Positions 49,562 through 60,083 of a stretch of 64,000 nt of DNA are shown here, piece by piece. The stretch is taken from NCBI GenBank assembly GCA_002270565.1, contig NQMI01000087.1, forward strand, positions 62,001-126,000. The letters are read 5' to 3'. The stretch's first letter is position 1. Each line of letters opens with the position of its first letter. The notes under the pieces were generated by a model. The model did no database searches. It saw only the letters and a program-made list of their open reading frames with translations, and was not told the origin of the DNA. The stretch comes from Stenocarpella maydis. Its lineage: Eukaryota; Ascomycota; Sordariomycetes; Diaporthales; Diaporthaceae. The position numbers were made by a program, and so were the translations under genes.

Positions 49562-49795
49562 AACGAGCTAAGCTTATTCTATTACGACAAACGGACAATA
49601 TGTTTCTCGAATGGGGATTGGTCCAAACCTGAAACGTGCGTGCTAATTAGTAAAATCAAATACAAAATATACAAGATACGTACACATGTAGCTACGTTGT
49701 GTGTTTCATATTATATAATATATATTATAAAATAGGAGAAGTATGGTGTAACCAGTAGGTAACTACCAGCCAGCAGGTAACTAACTAACTAACTA

Positions 49796-49933
<138 letters not shown>

Positions 49934-49936
49934 GAN

Positions 49937-50745
49937 GGACGATTGACAATGGTCTGGACAACTTTGTATTGAATTAAGTTGGGCTTCTGTAAGCCCTCCT
50001 TATATACCCTCCGACGTCGTCTCACCCCTGGGCACGCTGCGGTCGGCTCTGGTGCAAATTTGCAAATGCCGGAAAATTCGCCCTTCCAACACACCATCTT
50101 TGGTTCCAAGCAGCCAGCCAACCATAGCCCTAGCAATGCCCAAATTAAGTACATACAAACTTCAGAAATCAGGCTATCCAATGCACTAAGTCATATACTT
50201 TTTGGGTAAGAAATAAGGGTAATGCAGAGGTCTGAATTAAGGTGCAAATGCAGGCCAAAATAATCGACTCACGGCCACCAAACTCATCTTGCGTCACGCA
50301 CGCACTGGGCGTACTTAGCGAAAATCGCCTGACTCGCAAGTCTAGGGTAACTCCTTGCTAGGAAGTCTAGGGTAACTCCTTACAACGAAGTCTAGGGTAA
50401 CTCCTTGCACGGAGTACCAACGCCCTGCTGAGCGGTTCCGTTTAACAGTATGTACTTAATTTGGGCATTGCTAGGGCTATGGTTGGCTGGCTGCTTGGAA
50501 CCAAAGATGGTGTGTTGGAAGGGCGAATTTTCCGGCATTTGCAAATTTGCACCAGAGCCGACCGCAGCGTGCCCAGGGGTGAGACGACGTCGGAGGGTAT
50601 ATAAGGAGGGCTTACAGAAGCCCAACTTAATTCAATACAAAGTTGTCCAGACCATTGTCAATCGTCCGAATTCGCCTCAGGGCACCACACTGCGACCCTG
50701 CCGAAACACACGCTGAACTGAATGCTATTTTATAGCACAAATTCA
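49937..50745 (+). mobile_element. MITE-like derivative with long inverted ends, copy 2
   Basis: Left arm 49937-50155 (its outer 70 bases lost at the N), core 50156-50447 with three tandem motifs, right arm 50448-50745 ending AATTCATCAGAG. The arms are almost perfect complements. The small frame inside the arms (MYLIWALLGLWLAGCLEPKM...) recurs in each arm only because the DNA repeats; I do not call it a gene. Confidence 0.75.
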
Positions 50746-50759
50746 TCAGAGTAACGAAT

Positions 50760-52695
50760 TACTAGTCTTAAGGCTGAGGTCTGGGTTACTAGAATCTTCC
50801 TGCTGGCGCGTTTGCACAGGGCTGTCCTCCTCCTCCTCCTCCTCCACGTTACTAACATCCTTAACATTAGAATCTGCTTGTTGCATTAGCGTTAGAGCGT
50901 TAACTTTATTGTTAAGTGGTTGTTCTTGCTAGAAGACTTCATTATAGACCTCTTTATCCCCAAGCAGTATACTCTGAAGCTACCTTGAGTCGTTGTATAG
51001 GCTCTTTATTGCCTGGAAATTCTCTTCCGAGCCTATAATTATACTAGTTTCCTCATCATACCTAGTGCCAGAATAGTTAAGGAATGTGATAAACCTCCTA
51101 TACTTCTTCTTCTTGCCATTATACTTATTTTTTAGTATCTTGGCTAAGTATGTTAGTTGTCTCGGGTTTTCCTCCTTTAGAATATAGCTAATTCTTTCCT
51201 ATATAGGTCCCTACTGGTATAGATTTGTTGGGTTGAGTAAACCGTTATTCCTATAGTTTTTAAGCAACTCTATAAAATATTTTGTTTACAGTCTAGTATG
51301 CTTGATGATGGGTGCCTGAACTACTTGGGGGGAAGATGATAGTTGGCTGCTTTGACTGTGTGGCTGCTTGCGCACAGGTGCCCTCGCTGTTAATAGTATA
51401 GCTTTCCGCTTCCTATAGGCTGCCTGGCTTGATAGCAAGATTGGTATGTCTTCTTGCTGGGGAAGAGCTTGACTAATAGGTATTGCAGGGAAGTTGGGGG
51501 CTGGCTCAAAGGGGTTACCATCGTATGGTTCTGGCGGCACCCTCTTATCCTCTGAGAGCACAATACATATTATGGGTTCGGCTTCTGCAAGACTATCAGA
51601 TACAAGAAGGTCCTCCTTAATATTATTGCCAGTGTGGCTAGTAGGGGATCCGGGCTCTATTGTGGTGGCTTGTGGGCAAGTACGCTTGATTGACGATATT
51701 ATGGTTAACTTGCAGTCTATAGTGATAATTACACGAAACTTCTCCTCCCCGACTAACTACACCTAATATGGAAGGCAGTGATGGCTTCCGAGCTTAGCGA
51801 GGTACTTCTCCATTAATACCCGAATGGGTATAGTTACGCGCACGAGCAGCTTGGCAAGAAAGTCACTGGGCAGGGGCTCACACCACACTGGGAATCGTCG
51901 AGCATCTGGGCCTAAGCTCTGATCCGCTAGCTTGTGCCCTATTCTTGATGAATAGCTTCCACTCCACGTTTTAACATATCGTAGGCTCGCTCTCGTAGGA
52001 TTGTTCTGGCTCTCAGTTAGCATATGGCATAAATGTTAAGGCGCTTCTAATGAGTTTCGGTTAGCTCCTTCAAGTTAAGGGGCCAGATCTGAATACTTCG
52101 TTTTCGGATAAAGATGTATCAGAGTCTTCGGAGGTTTCCGTGTTGTCAGAAGTTTCAGCAGAATACATGATTCCATTGGCAGGCCATAGAGGCATGATCG
52201 TGCATGTTCAGAGTTGATGTGACCAACCAGGCAGAAGCGTTGACCGGCAGCCGTCAACATGTACCTTATCCAATCAGCCTAGGTAAATCAGCAACTTTGT
52301 CGCACTGTAGCTCCGGGATACTGATGATTGGACAAGGGCTCTATACTTGTGTAGATCTTATAGTACTTTCCAAGGCTGGCTTCTATTAATACCTACCTCT
52401 ACTCCGTACTTATTAAGCGTAGCGAGGAGGTTTCTTACGTGAAGCGTAAGGAACCAACGAGCTAAGCTTATTCTATTACGACAAACGGACAATATGTTTC
52501 TCGAATGGGGATTGGTCCAAACCTGAAACGTGCGTGCTAATTAGTAAAATCAAATACAAAATATACAAGATACGTACACATGTAGCTACGTTGTGTGTTT
52601 CATATTATATAATATATATTATAAAATAGGAGAAGTATGGTGTAACCAGTAGGTAACTACCAGCCAGCAGGTAACTAACTAACTAACTAACTACA

Positions 52696-52738
<43 letters not shown>

Positions 52739-52743
52739 ATATA

Positions 52744-52798
<55 letters not shown>

Positions 52799-52803
52799 AT
52801 ATA

Positions 52804-52878
<75 letters not shown>

Positions 52879-52880
52879 GA
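50760..52880. repeat. 2.1-kb repeat unit, copy B
   Basis: Direct copy of 47866-49934, offset 2,894. It also carries the GAA-loop hairpin (52429-52455) and a microsatellite tail. It differs from copy A mainly in two small patches (about 51085-51105 and 51285-51405) where it has C or G and copy A has T or A. Confidence 0.75.
52693..52878. repeat. (AAAT)n microsatellite B with 60-base higher order
   Basis: About 46 AAAT units, broken twice by AAATATATAAAT at positions exactly 60 bases apart, so part of the array was copied as a 60-base block. Confidence 0.85.
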
Positions 52881-53488
52881 ATATTATTTATTAATTAAAA
52901 GCTTTGAAGTAAGAATACCTCCTTGCTACGCTTATCCCTTGACTGTTGTGCTTCCCTGGCTAGTAATAAAAGCCCGTCAGTCACATTCTATTTTGTTGCA
53001 ACCATTTATGGACGACTAAGATCTCGCTAAGGTAGACCAATGTAACTTAAGTCCTCCTGACACATTGTTTTTACAAGAGGAAGCTACTTATGCTCCCAAC
53101 TATATGTAGAGTGCACTTGAGTAGGTAGTTTCTACGTAGGACCAAGGTTTCGCCTTCTAGAGGGTTCCACCCCAGTTGGGGGCAGACCAACCAAGTAGGT
53201 GGTGAGATCTTTGGCCCGCTAAATCTGGGCGGTGTAGGGTACCCAGGAACCCCAAGATGGAATGACGGGCAGAACATTGGAGCTATTCCCCGCCATCCTG
53301 GAAGGCAGCAGCAACCGTTGAACTTTAGGGCTAACAAAGCAAACAAACACCCTCTCACCTTCTACTGATAATACTCCTCTTGTTGCCCTTGCCTTTTCAG
53401 AATTAGAAAATTGCCTCCACTTCCACTGCCTGCATCAACACCATTAGTAGCAACGTCTGCAGGGTTCCGAACAAACCATCGATCCATC
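52881..53488. promoter_or_regulatory. Intergenic edge of the repeat region and SGT1 promoter
   Basis: About 600 bases. The first 60 include a partial inverted copy of the unit's hairpin flank. The rest has normal composition and should hold the SGT1 promoter and 5' UTR. No gene seen. Confidence 0.5.
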
Positions 53489-54965
53489 ATGTCCGCTGAC
53501 AAGTTCAGGGAGGCGGGTTTCAAAGCCATCGAGCAGCGCAACTGGCCCGAAGCCATCGAGAACCTGACCAAAGCCATTGACCAGTCCAAGTCCCCCGCAT
53601 GGCTCCTCGCCCGCTCTCAGGCCTTCATGGAGGCTGGCCAGATTGACAAAGCCATTGCCGACGCCGAGTACGCCTACTGCACCGCCGTCGAAAGGGGCAA
53701 CGACAAGAGCCGCAAGCACATGATCGAGGCCCAGTACCGGCGCTCCGTCTGCTTCTTCAGGAAGAAGGAGTACGCCAACGCTGACCTCTGCGCAGTCTGG
53801 TCGCAGCGCCTGGCCAAGGGCGTCTCCGTCAGGGAGGCCAAGTCTGTCCAGCAGGAGGGCGTCAACGACCGGGGTTTCTACTTCGCCACTGTCGAGCAGG
53901 CCTTGGCTGACGACGCTGAAAACAAGAAGACCTCCGGCGCGGGAGGCGACGACCCGATGGCCAAGCTGTCGGCAGTCATGGGAGCTGGCAGCGGCTCGGA
54001 CAAGAAGCCGTACGCGAAAGACTGGAACAAGGCACAGTTCTGGCGAAGTCAGGTGCTGCGTTTCCTTGAGCCGCTACCGGAGGACGACCCTGCGCGCAAG
54101 ATCACTATCCAGTTGACCCCGGCGAAGCCAAGCTTGCAGAGCCACGATGTACAGCCGGCAAAGACCACCGTGGCCACCACGAGCGACGTGGTCAAGCCCA
54201 CAACGGCGCCCGCGCCCGCGCCCGACTACTCGACTTTCCGCACTCAGTTTTACCAGAGTGACTCCAGCATGACGGTTTCGGTGTTGATGAAGTTTGCCAG
54301 CAAGCAAGATATGGACAAGGTGGAGGTGCGCTTCGTGCAGGGTGGAAAATTCGTGAGTCGTCAACCATTTAGCTGTCCCCGCATTTACCAATCGACCTGT
54401 TCCTGACTACTTTCAGGTCATCGCCAAGGGTGTCCCCCGTCAACCTCCCGTACTGTTCATCGAATTCCACGACCACGTATCTGTCGAAAAGTCGACCTAC
54501 CGCGTTGCATCGATGAAGCTGGAACTCACACTCGTCAAGGAGGTGCCCGGAAAGTGGCCGGACTTTGGTACCCAGAGCAGTTCCTTGCCCACTGGCTTGA
54601 CCGACCTGCAGGACCCAGATCTCCTCGCATGGATAGGCACCGAGGTCACTCCATCGTCCGACTCTCAGCCGAAAGAGACACCCTCCTCCGTGCCCCTCCC
54701 TACGACCTCCAAGAAGCCCGCCAAGGCGCCGGCGTACCCTACGTCATCCAAGTCCGGCCCCAAGGATTGGGACAATATCATCAAGGACGACCCTGAGGAC
54801 GACGAGGGCGGGGACGTGGACGACTTCTTTAAGAAGCTGTACAAGAACTCCACGCCGGAGCAGCAGCGCGCCATGCTGAAGAGCTACACCGAGAGCAATG
54901 GCACTACGCTATCTACTGACTGGAACCAAGTCTCGAAGGGCGTTGACACGACGCACAGCCACTAG
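53489..54965 (+). CDS. SGT1: Sgt1 co-chaperone (TPR, CS and SGS domains)
   Basis: Sgt1 links Hsp90 to client proteins, notably kinetochore, SCF ubiquitin-ligase and adenylate cyclase components, and in many organisms helps NOD-like receptors fold. Two exons, 53489-54352 and 54417-54965, give 470 residues. The start MSADKFREAGFKA begins the TPR domain directly; an in-frame ATG 26 codons upstream adds a Pro/Ala-rich stretch that the family lacks. TPR repeats cover about 5-120, the CS (p23-like) domain about 245-350, split by the intron after GGKF, and the SGS domain the last 70 residues with DWDNIIKDDPED and DDFFKKLYKNSTPEQQRAMLKSYTES. A Pro/Ala/Thr-rich linker lies between TPR and CS. All three domains look intact. 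Confidence 0.93.
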
Positions 54966-55652
54966 CCTTGTTATACGGAAGAGGAGCCATCCTGTGTTTT
55001 TTTCTGTGTCTCAGGTGGGGCCGGACATGATCGGCCAGTTGGAAGCAGAGTTGTGCTATTCATTATTGACCATTTGTATGGGTATTCGTGAGCCAGCCAG
55101 GAGTTTCGGGCCGGAATGGAAAAGAGACGAGGGGGCTCTCATAGCTAGGTTAATTGACTGGCTATCTCCAAGTGATCGCATATCCATACCCCCAGAAAGG
55201 TACCTTCAGAAAGGAATGGTATCTGTCCACCGGTACATCACGAGGACAACATCCACACCCGCAACATCAACACCCATAACGCCTGTCTATGCTCCTATAC
55301 TATACTGGATTTCATGTGCTGTAGGTTGCTTGGAAGCGTGTAAGTTGGGTGCGTGGATTTTGGATATAATTGAGCATGCCCTTCCGTGAGCAATAATTCT
55401 TTCCTTGGATATTGCTGCGGTGCCAGTGATATACTGGTATACCATGGGTTTCTGGAGGTGCGAGCGAACTTCATCTTTAATTTTCATCTTTAATTGTATC
55501 CGTCATACTCTGGGCGCGGTAAAGGCGTGTACCTCGCAGTCTGCCTGTTTGACACTCGCCGGTGCTTGGGTTCGGCCATGTCTAAACTGTAATATGGGTA
55601 TGGTGCGCGGATATTTTCATGTCTATTTCCAACCGGGAGCAGGGGTGCGATC
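54966..55652. other. Intergenic, convergent 3' ends
   Basis: 687 bases between the stops of SGT1 (plus) and the ceramide glucosyltransferase (minus). Only small chance frames; it should hold both 3' UTRs. Confidence 0.5.
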
Positions 55653-57489
55653 CTACTCTTTTGCATAGGACCGAGACTTCCTGTGCGTCGCCGTCGGCCG
55701 GCCCTCCCACCGGGGCACATCTTGGTGCATCCCGGCGCTGCCAGCCGCGGTGGCCCTCCCTGCCTCCTGCCGGCTCTTCGAAACATCCGCTACAACGCTA
55801 CCGTTTGCCGCCCCGTTTCTCGAACCGCTGCCGCCGGCCCCATCGAGCGATACGACGCTCATGTCGCTCCGCACGGTAAAGCTCTTCCCCCGCCACGTGA
55901 CGGTCGTCCCCAGCAGCACGGCCCACGTCCAGATCGGCAGCGCGAGCAGCTCCCGCCCCAGCCACGCCGCGAGCCAGCCCGGGAACCCGTCCCCCCGCGC
56001 GGCGGCCACGCCACCCCGCGCAAAGAACGGGACGCCGTCGTTCTCGGCAGGGTCGACGCACGCGCACGAGTGCAGCCGCGCGTGCACGGCGCGGTCGCAC
56101 GCCATCCAGGCCGTCACGCCCGCGGCCCAGAGGATCCCCGCCGCGGCCCACGTCTGAGGGATGCCGAAGGCGGCGTGGAAGGCGGGGATGGTCGTCGCCG
56201 CGTAGGCGAAGTAGGCGTTGCACAGCAGGGACTCGACGCCGGGCTCGACGAGCGTGGCGAGCAGGACGGTCCACTTGCGCACGCGGAGCCAGCGCACGCG
56301 GCGGGCCCAGTAGGCGGGGACGGGGACGCGGCAGACGGGCTGGATGGCGAGGTCGCCCAGGAGGACGGCGTGCTTGCCGTACGGGCGGGACGGCGGTGGC
56401 GGCGGCTCCGTCCCGGCGGCGGGCGCCTCGGGCGGGACCGGGGCGTTCCAGAGCAGGTCGCTGATGAGGTGGTCCTCGCAGATGTAGCTGCTGAAGAAGT
56501 CGACGCCGGTGCCGCGGGCGGCATCGGCGGCGCGGAGGCGCGGGTTGTGGCGCGGCTGCGTGTACGTGTTGAGGTGGGCCTTGCGGAACATGTTGGACTT
56601 GCCGACCACGCAGGGCGCCACGCCGACGGTGTTGATGGCGCTGTAGAACTTGGCGTGCGTCGTCGCCATGAACATCTCGTCCAGGCGGCCGCCCCCGCGG
56701 CCCCACACCCTGGAGAGGAGGTCCGAGCCGTCCTTGTCGCCCGCCGCGGGCCTGTTGCTTCCGCCCTCCTCGGGGGCGGGCGGGATGTCCACGACGAGCG
56801 GCAGCTGGTGGACGAGCTTGTACGGGGTCGCGGTCCGCCCGTCCGGGAGCAGGCCCATCAGCTTGTCGACCATGCGGCCCGCGACGCCTGCCGAGACCCA
56901 CACGTTGCAGTCCATGATCCAGATCAGGGACTCGGGGGACGCCTCGCGGTAGGCGCGGCTGATGTTGCGGATCTTGGGGTTGGGCCCCAGCGGGTCCCCG
57001 TTGCCGCTGCCGCCGTCGAGGCCCGAGATGAGCGGGTCGTACTCCTCGACGAGGAGGCGCACGTCGAAGCCCTCGCCGCCAAAGTCATGGACGATCTTCT
57101 CGAGCACAGGGTAGGCCGGGTCGTCCTCGGAGGACACGCAGAGGTTGACGGTCAGCTTGGAGCGCGGGTAGGACTGGCGGAACGTGGAGGCGAGGCATTC
57201 GTATAGCTGGGGCTCGAGGCCCTTGACTGGGCGGATTATGGTGATGTGGGGGACGAGATGGTCGGGCAGGGAGGGAGAGACTGGTTTGCGGGGAGGGCGA
57301 GAATATCCGCGGAAGCTGTGTGGTAGATGGTTAGTGGCTAAGTAGAAGACACGGGATAAACGACCGGAGGCAGAAACGAGAACACACTTACATCTGGAAT
57401 ATCCCAATGCTCTGAACCAGATACACGACCGAGCTCCAGATCAGAGCAGGATACGCGGCATACACCGCTATGTTGGAAAGGAGGGACAT
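55653..57489 (-). CDS. Ceramide glucosyltransferase (glucosylceramide synthase, GT21)
   Basis: Transfers glucose from UDP-glucose to ceramide on Golgi or ER membranes, giving the glucosylceramides of fungal membranes. Two exons, 57489-57392 and 57315-55653, give 586 residues. The first exon encodes the N-terminal membrane anchor (MSLLSNIAVYAAYPALIW). The GT-A catalytic part shows ITIIRPVKGLEP (57-68), SSEDDPAY with D1 near Asp97, WIMDCNVW with D2 at about Asp168, ICEDHLISDLLW as D3, and RRVRWLRVRKW, the (Q/R)xxRW end motif. Hydrophobic segments follow (LLATLVEPGVESLL, WAAAGILWAAGV, LLALPIWTWAVLL). A Gly/Pro-rich insert lies before the R..RW motif and the last 70 or so residues are a polar tail. 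Very high GC at third positions leaves long antisense frames, which I reject as genes. It converges with SGT1. Confidence 0.92.
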
Positions 57490-58421
57490 GTCGAGGTCAT
57501 GCTATCGTCGAGGAGACTGGTGCAGGAGGAGAGGACAGGCAGTTCGAGAGAGGCGGAGTGGCTATGGTAAACGCATATTTACACTGGCAGACTTCTTTTA
57601 ATGTCTATCCACGTATATAAGCAAGGCAGAGACTGCTGCACGCAGAAATTGGTTGTTGACTTGGGGCCATGGAAGGATCCAAATCTCGGACGAGGCCAGT
57701 CATGGTATTGCTTGTGGATGCAACTCAATTCAGCTAGCTACATCTTGTCTCCTTCCCCCCCCCCGCCCCCCAACTTCTCCCACCTACCTAGTAAAGCGAG
57801 CAACAACCCCAACCCCCAGCCCTAAGAAAGATACGCCGTAGCTAGGTACGTATCTTCATGCCCCGCCTGACTCAGCGGCATTTTCTTGCAAAACTCGAAC
57901 ATTTGTTCCAATTCAATCGCTACAACGTCGGAAGGGAAAAAAAAAGTTCATCTGTTCCAGGAGCATGACAACCACTCGCGTCCTCCCGCCAAGTTGAGCA
58001 ACAGCATAGACTGCAAAACCTCAGCAGTCGACTAATCTCACGATTCCTTCAGCTTTTGCTACCATTCTAGGATCGTTGGATGGCCTGCACACCTCGGTAC
58101 GTGTCGGATCGCCGGGAAGAATGTTCCTCGAAACAGTGAGTGAGCCTCGAGCCCATCTGCCCTTTCGTCCGGCGCGTCTATTTTTTGCTGCACCGTCACC
58201 CTTCTCTTGACCCCTCTCCCTCTCCATCGCGTTGATGACAACCACTATTACGGTGCTTAGAGAGCCTCGCCTCTCGGTGATAGCCCCAAAATTAAGACTA
58301 ACAACGGTATCTGAGCGATATACCCTCACATCTGACCTGTTTCACGACTGCGCTACACCTCCATCACCAGTGAATCTTGGCTAACCGTCTCAAACAAAGT
58401 CCGACATGACCTGAGCAAGAC
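57490..58421. promoter_or_regulatory. Divergent promoter region between ceramide glucosyltransferase and SEN2
   Basis: 932 bases between divergent starts. It contains a pyrimidine-rich CCCCC...GCCCCCC stretch near 57755-57772. No gene or RNA recognised. Confidence 0.5.
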
Positions 58422-60083
58422 ATGGCAGAGATCCAGCAACCTACTACGGCTCCTATGGTTGATGTAGTCCCACCAGCTCCCATATCTGGCGGGACTACTC
58501 CCACAGGCAACATAGTCACGGAAAAGACACGTGCTGTCTCTCCATCACCGTCACCAGCGCCTGCTGGGAATATTCAGCCACGGCCAAATCCGCATCTACT
58601 CTACAAGCAGCCCGTACCACTCAAGGTCTTTCCTTTCCCAAGCCTCACCAGCAACCCAATCTCCTTGTTCCACCTCGCCCTCACCTGGCTGTCCCAGGTC
58701 TTAAGCCCCCCTCCAGCCGAGCCCTCAGTCGTGCATACGGCCTATTGGGACCATGTCGCCAAGACGATCACCGTCACGGATGAGACATCCATGATGGACC
58801 TCTGGCAGCAGGGCTTCTTTGGAAAGGGAAGCCTGAGTCGGAGTGAGCCCAACTGGCTGAAGAGGGAAAAGACGCGGTTGGGGCTCATCAGGGACAAGGT
58901 CTCGGAGGTCGAAACCAACAGGCGTCGTGCTGAGCGCAACCGTCTGAAATGGGACCGCGCCAGGGCCGAGCAGGAAGCCTTGCAACAGAAACGCCTGGAG
59001 GAGGCTGCACTCGAAACGGCACAGCTTGATCATGTCGCTCTCCCAAGCCCTCTCCATGAGGCTGTCGCCAAGATCCCTGCCCCCGTCGCAGCAGCAGCCC
59101 CTGTCGGCCCACTGGAGCTGCTGTCCCTTCCGAATTCGCAGCTCGACCTGCATTCTCTTCACGGCAGCCTAACTCCACCCCCGGAGGACAGCGCCGAGAG
59201 TGCCGAAGTGTCCAAAACTAGTTCAACCTCATCTGGAAATGATGATGCGGACTCAAACACCACGACCTCGGAATCCACGCAGCTGAAGCAAGCTAAGAGT
59301 GTCCGCTTCTCGCCGACCGTGGAGTCTGCTGAGTTCCTGCATAATGATCCTCCTAGCCCGCCTCGTTCAGTGTCATCTTCATCGCTGAAGCCTCAGGGGG
59401 CCAATGGTTACTCTACCATCACCCGGGATGACTCGGCAGCTTCCGATCCGATCGAGGCGGTGAAGGGCCTTGTCGACCCTGGAAAAAGGGTCACTGTCGT
59501 CAACAAGGAACACCTCCAGCTTCTCCCCGAGGAGGCTTTATTCCTAACTTTTGCTTTTGGTGCTCTCAAAGTCGTCGACTCCGCGACCCAGGAGGCGATC
59601 GGTCCGGAAGATCTGCTGAGCCTCCTCCGCCAATACTCCTACTTCCCTCCCCGGCTGACAGCGCAAGACCTTCAGCCGGATGACCCGTTTCTGATTCACT
59701 ATGCCGTGTACCATCACTTCCGCTCCTTAGGCTGGGTCCCCCGTGCCGGTATCAAGTTCGGGGTTGACTGGTTACTGTACACTCGCGGGCCCGTCTTCGA
59801 CCATGCGGAGTACGGTGTACTCGTGCTGCCATCTTATTCGAATCCATATTGGAAGTCTGTGGGGAAACGGGCCCCACAGAAGTCATGGCATTGGCTCATG
59901 GGCGTTAACCGGGTCTTGTCAAAAGTGTTCAAGAGTGTGCTGCTTGTGTACGTGGATGTCCCGCCGCCAAGCGCCTTCCTTGAAGACTCATCACCCAAGG
60001 ATGGCCTGGCGGAGCTGTTGAAAATGTATCGCATTCGCGAGCAGCTGGTCAAGAGGTGGTCTTCGAATCGGAACCGTGACTAG
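58422..60083 (+). CDS. SEN2: tRNA-splicing endonuclease subunit Sen2
   Basis: Catalytic subunit of the Sen endonuclease that cuts the 5' splice site of intron-containing pre-tRNAs. One exon, 553 residues. The N-terminal part (about 55-190) holds the family block HLLYKQPVPLKVFPFPSL and DLWQQGFFGKGSLSRSEPNW. A long low-complexity Ser/Ala/Pro region follows (about 190-340). The C-terminal nuclease domain has EALFLTFAFGALKV and YHHFRSLGWVPRAGIKFGVDWLLY. The catalytic triad can be placed at Tyr453 (WLLY), His461 (VFDH) and Lys504 (VFKSVLLVYVDVP). Filamentous fungal Sen2 proteins are longer than yeast Sen2, mostly through the middle region. It is divergent from the glucosyltransferase, with no functional link implied. 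Confidence 0.92.
   Translation: MAEIQQPTTAPMVDVVPPAPISGGTTPTGNIVTEKTRAVSPSPSPAPAGNIQPRPNPHLLYKQPVPLKVFPFPSLTSNPISLFHLALTWLSQVLSPPPAEPSVVHTAYWDHVAKTITVTDETSMMDLWQQGFFGKGSLSRSEPNWLKREKTRLGLIRDKVSEVETNRRRAERNRLKWDRARAEQEALQQKRLEEAALETAQLDHVALPSPLHEAVAKIPAPVAAAAPVGPLELLSLPNSQLDLHSLHGSLTPPPEDSAESAEVSKTSSTSSGNDDADSNTTTSESTQLKQAKSVRFSPTVESAEFLHNDPPSPPRSVSSSSLKPQGANGYSTITRDDSAASDPIEAVKGLVDPGKRVTVVNKEHLQLLPEEALFLTFAFGALKVVDSATQEAIGPEDLLSLLRQYSYFPPRLTAQDLQPDDPFLIHYAVYHHFRSLGWVPRAGIKFGVDWLLYTRGPVFDHAEYGVLVLPSYSNPYWKSVGKRAPQKSWHWLMGVNRVLSKVFKSVLLVYVDVPPPSAFLEDSSPKDGLAELLKMYRIREQLVKRWSSNRNRD

Noticed and set aside
50450..50716. Repeated 75-90 codon frames in the transposon arms
   Set aside because: They recur only because the inverted arms repeat, differ in start and end, and run across the presumed element ends.
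55683..57206. 507-codon frame antisense to the ceramide glucosyltransferase
   Set aside because: It is rich in Arg, Gly, Ala and Val as expected from the complement of GC-rich codons, and has no domain; the other strand encodes a complete known enzyme.
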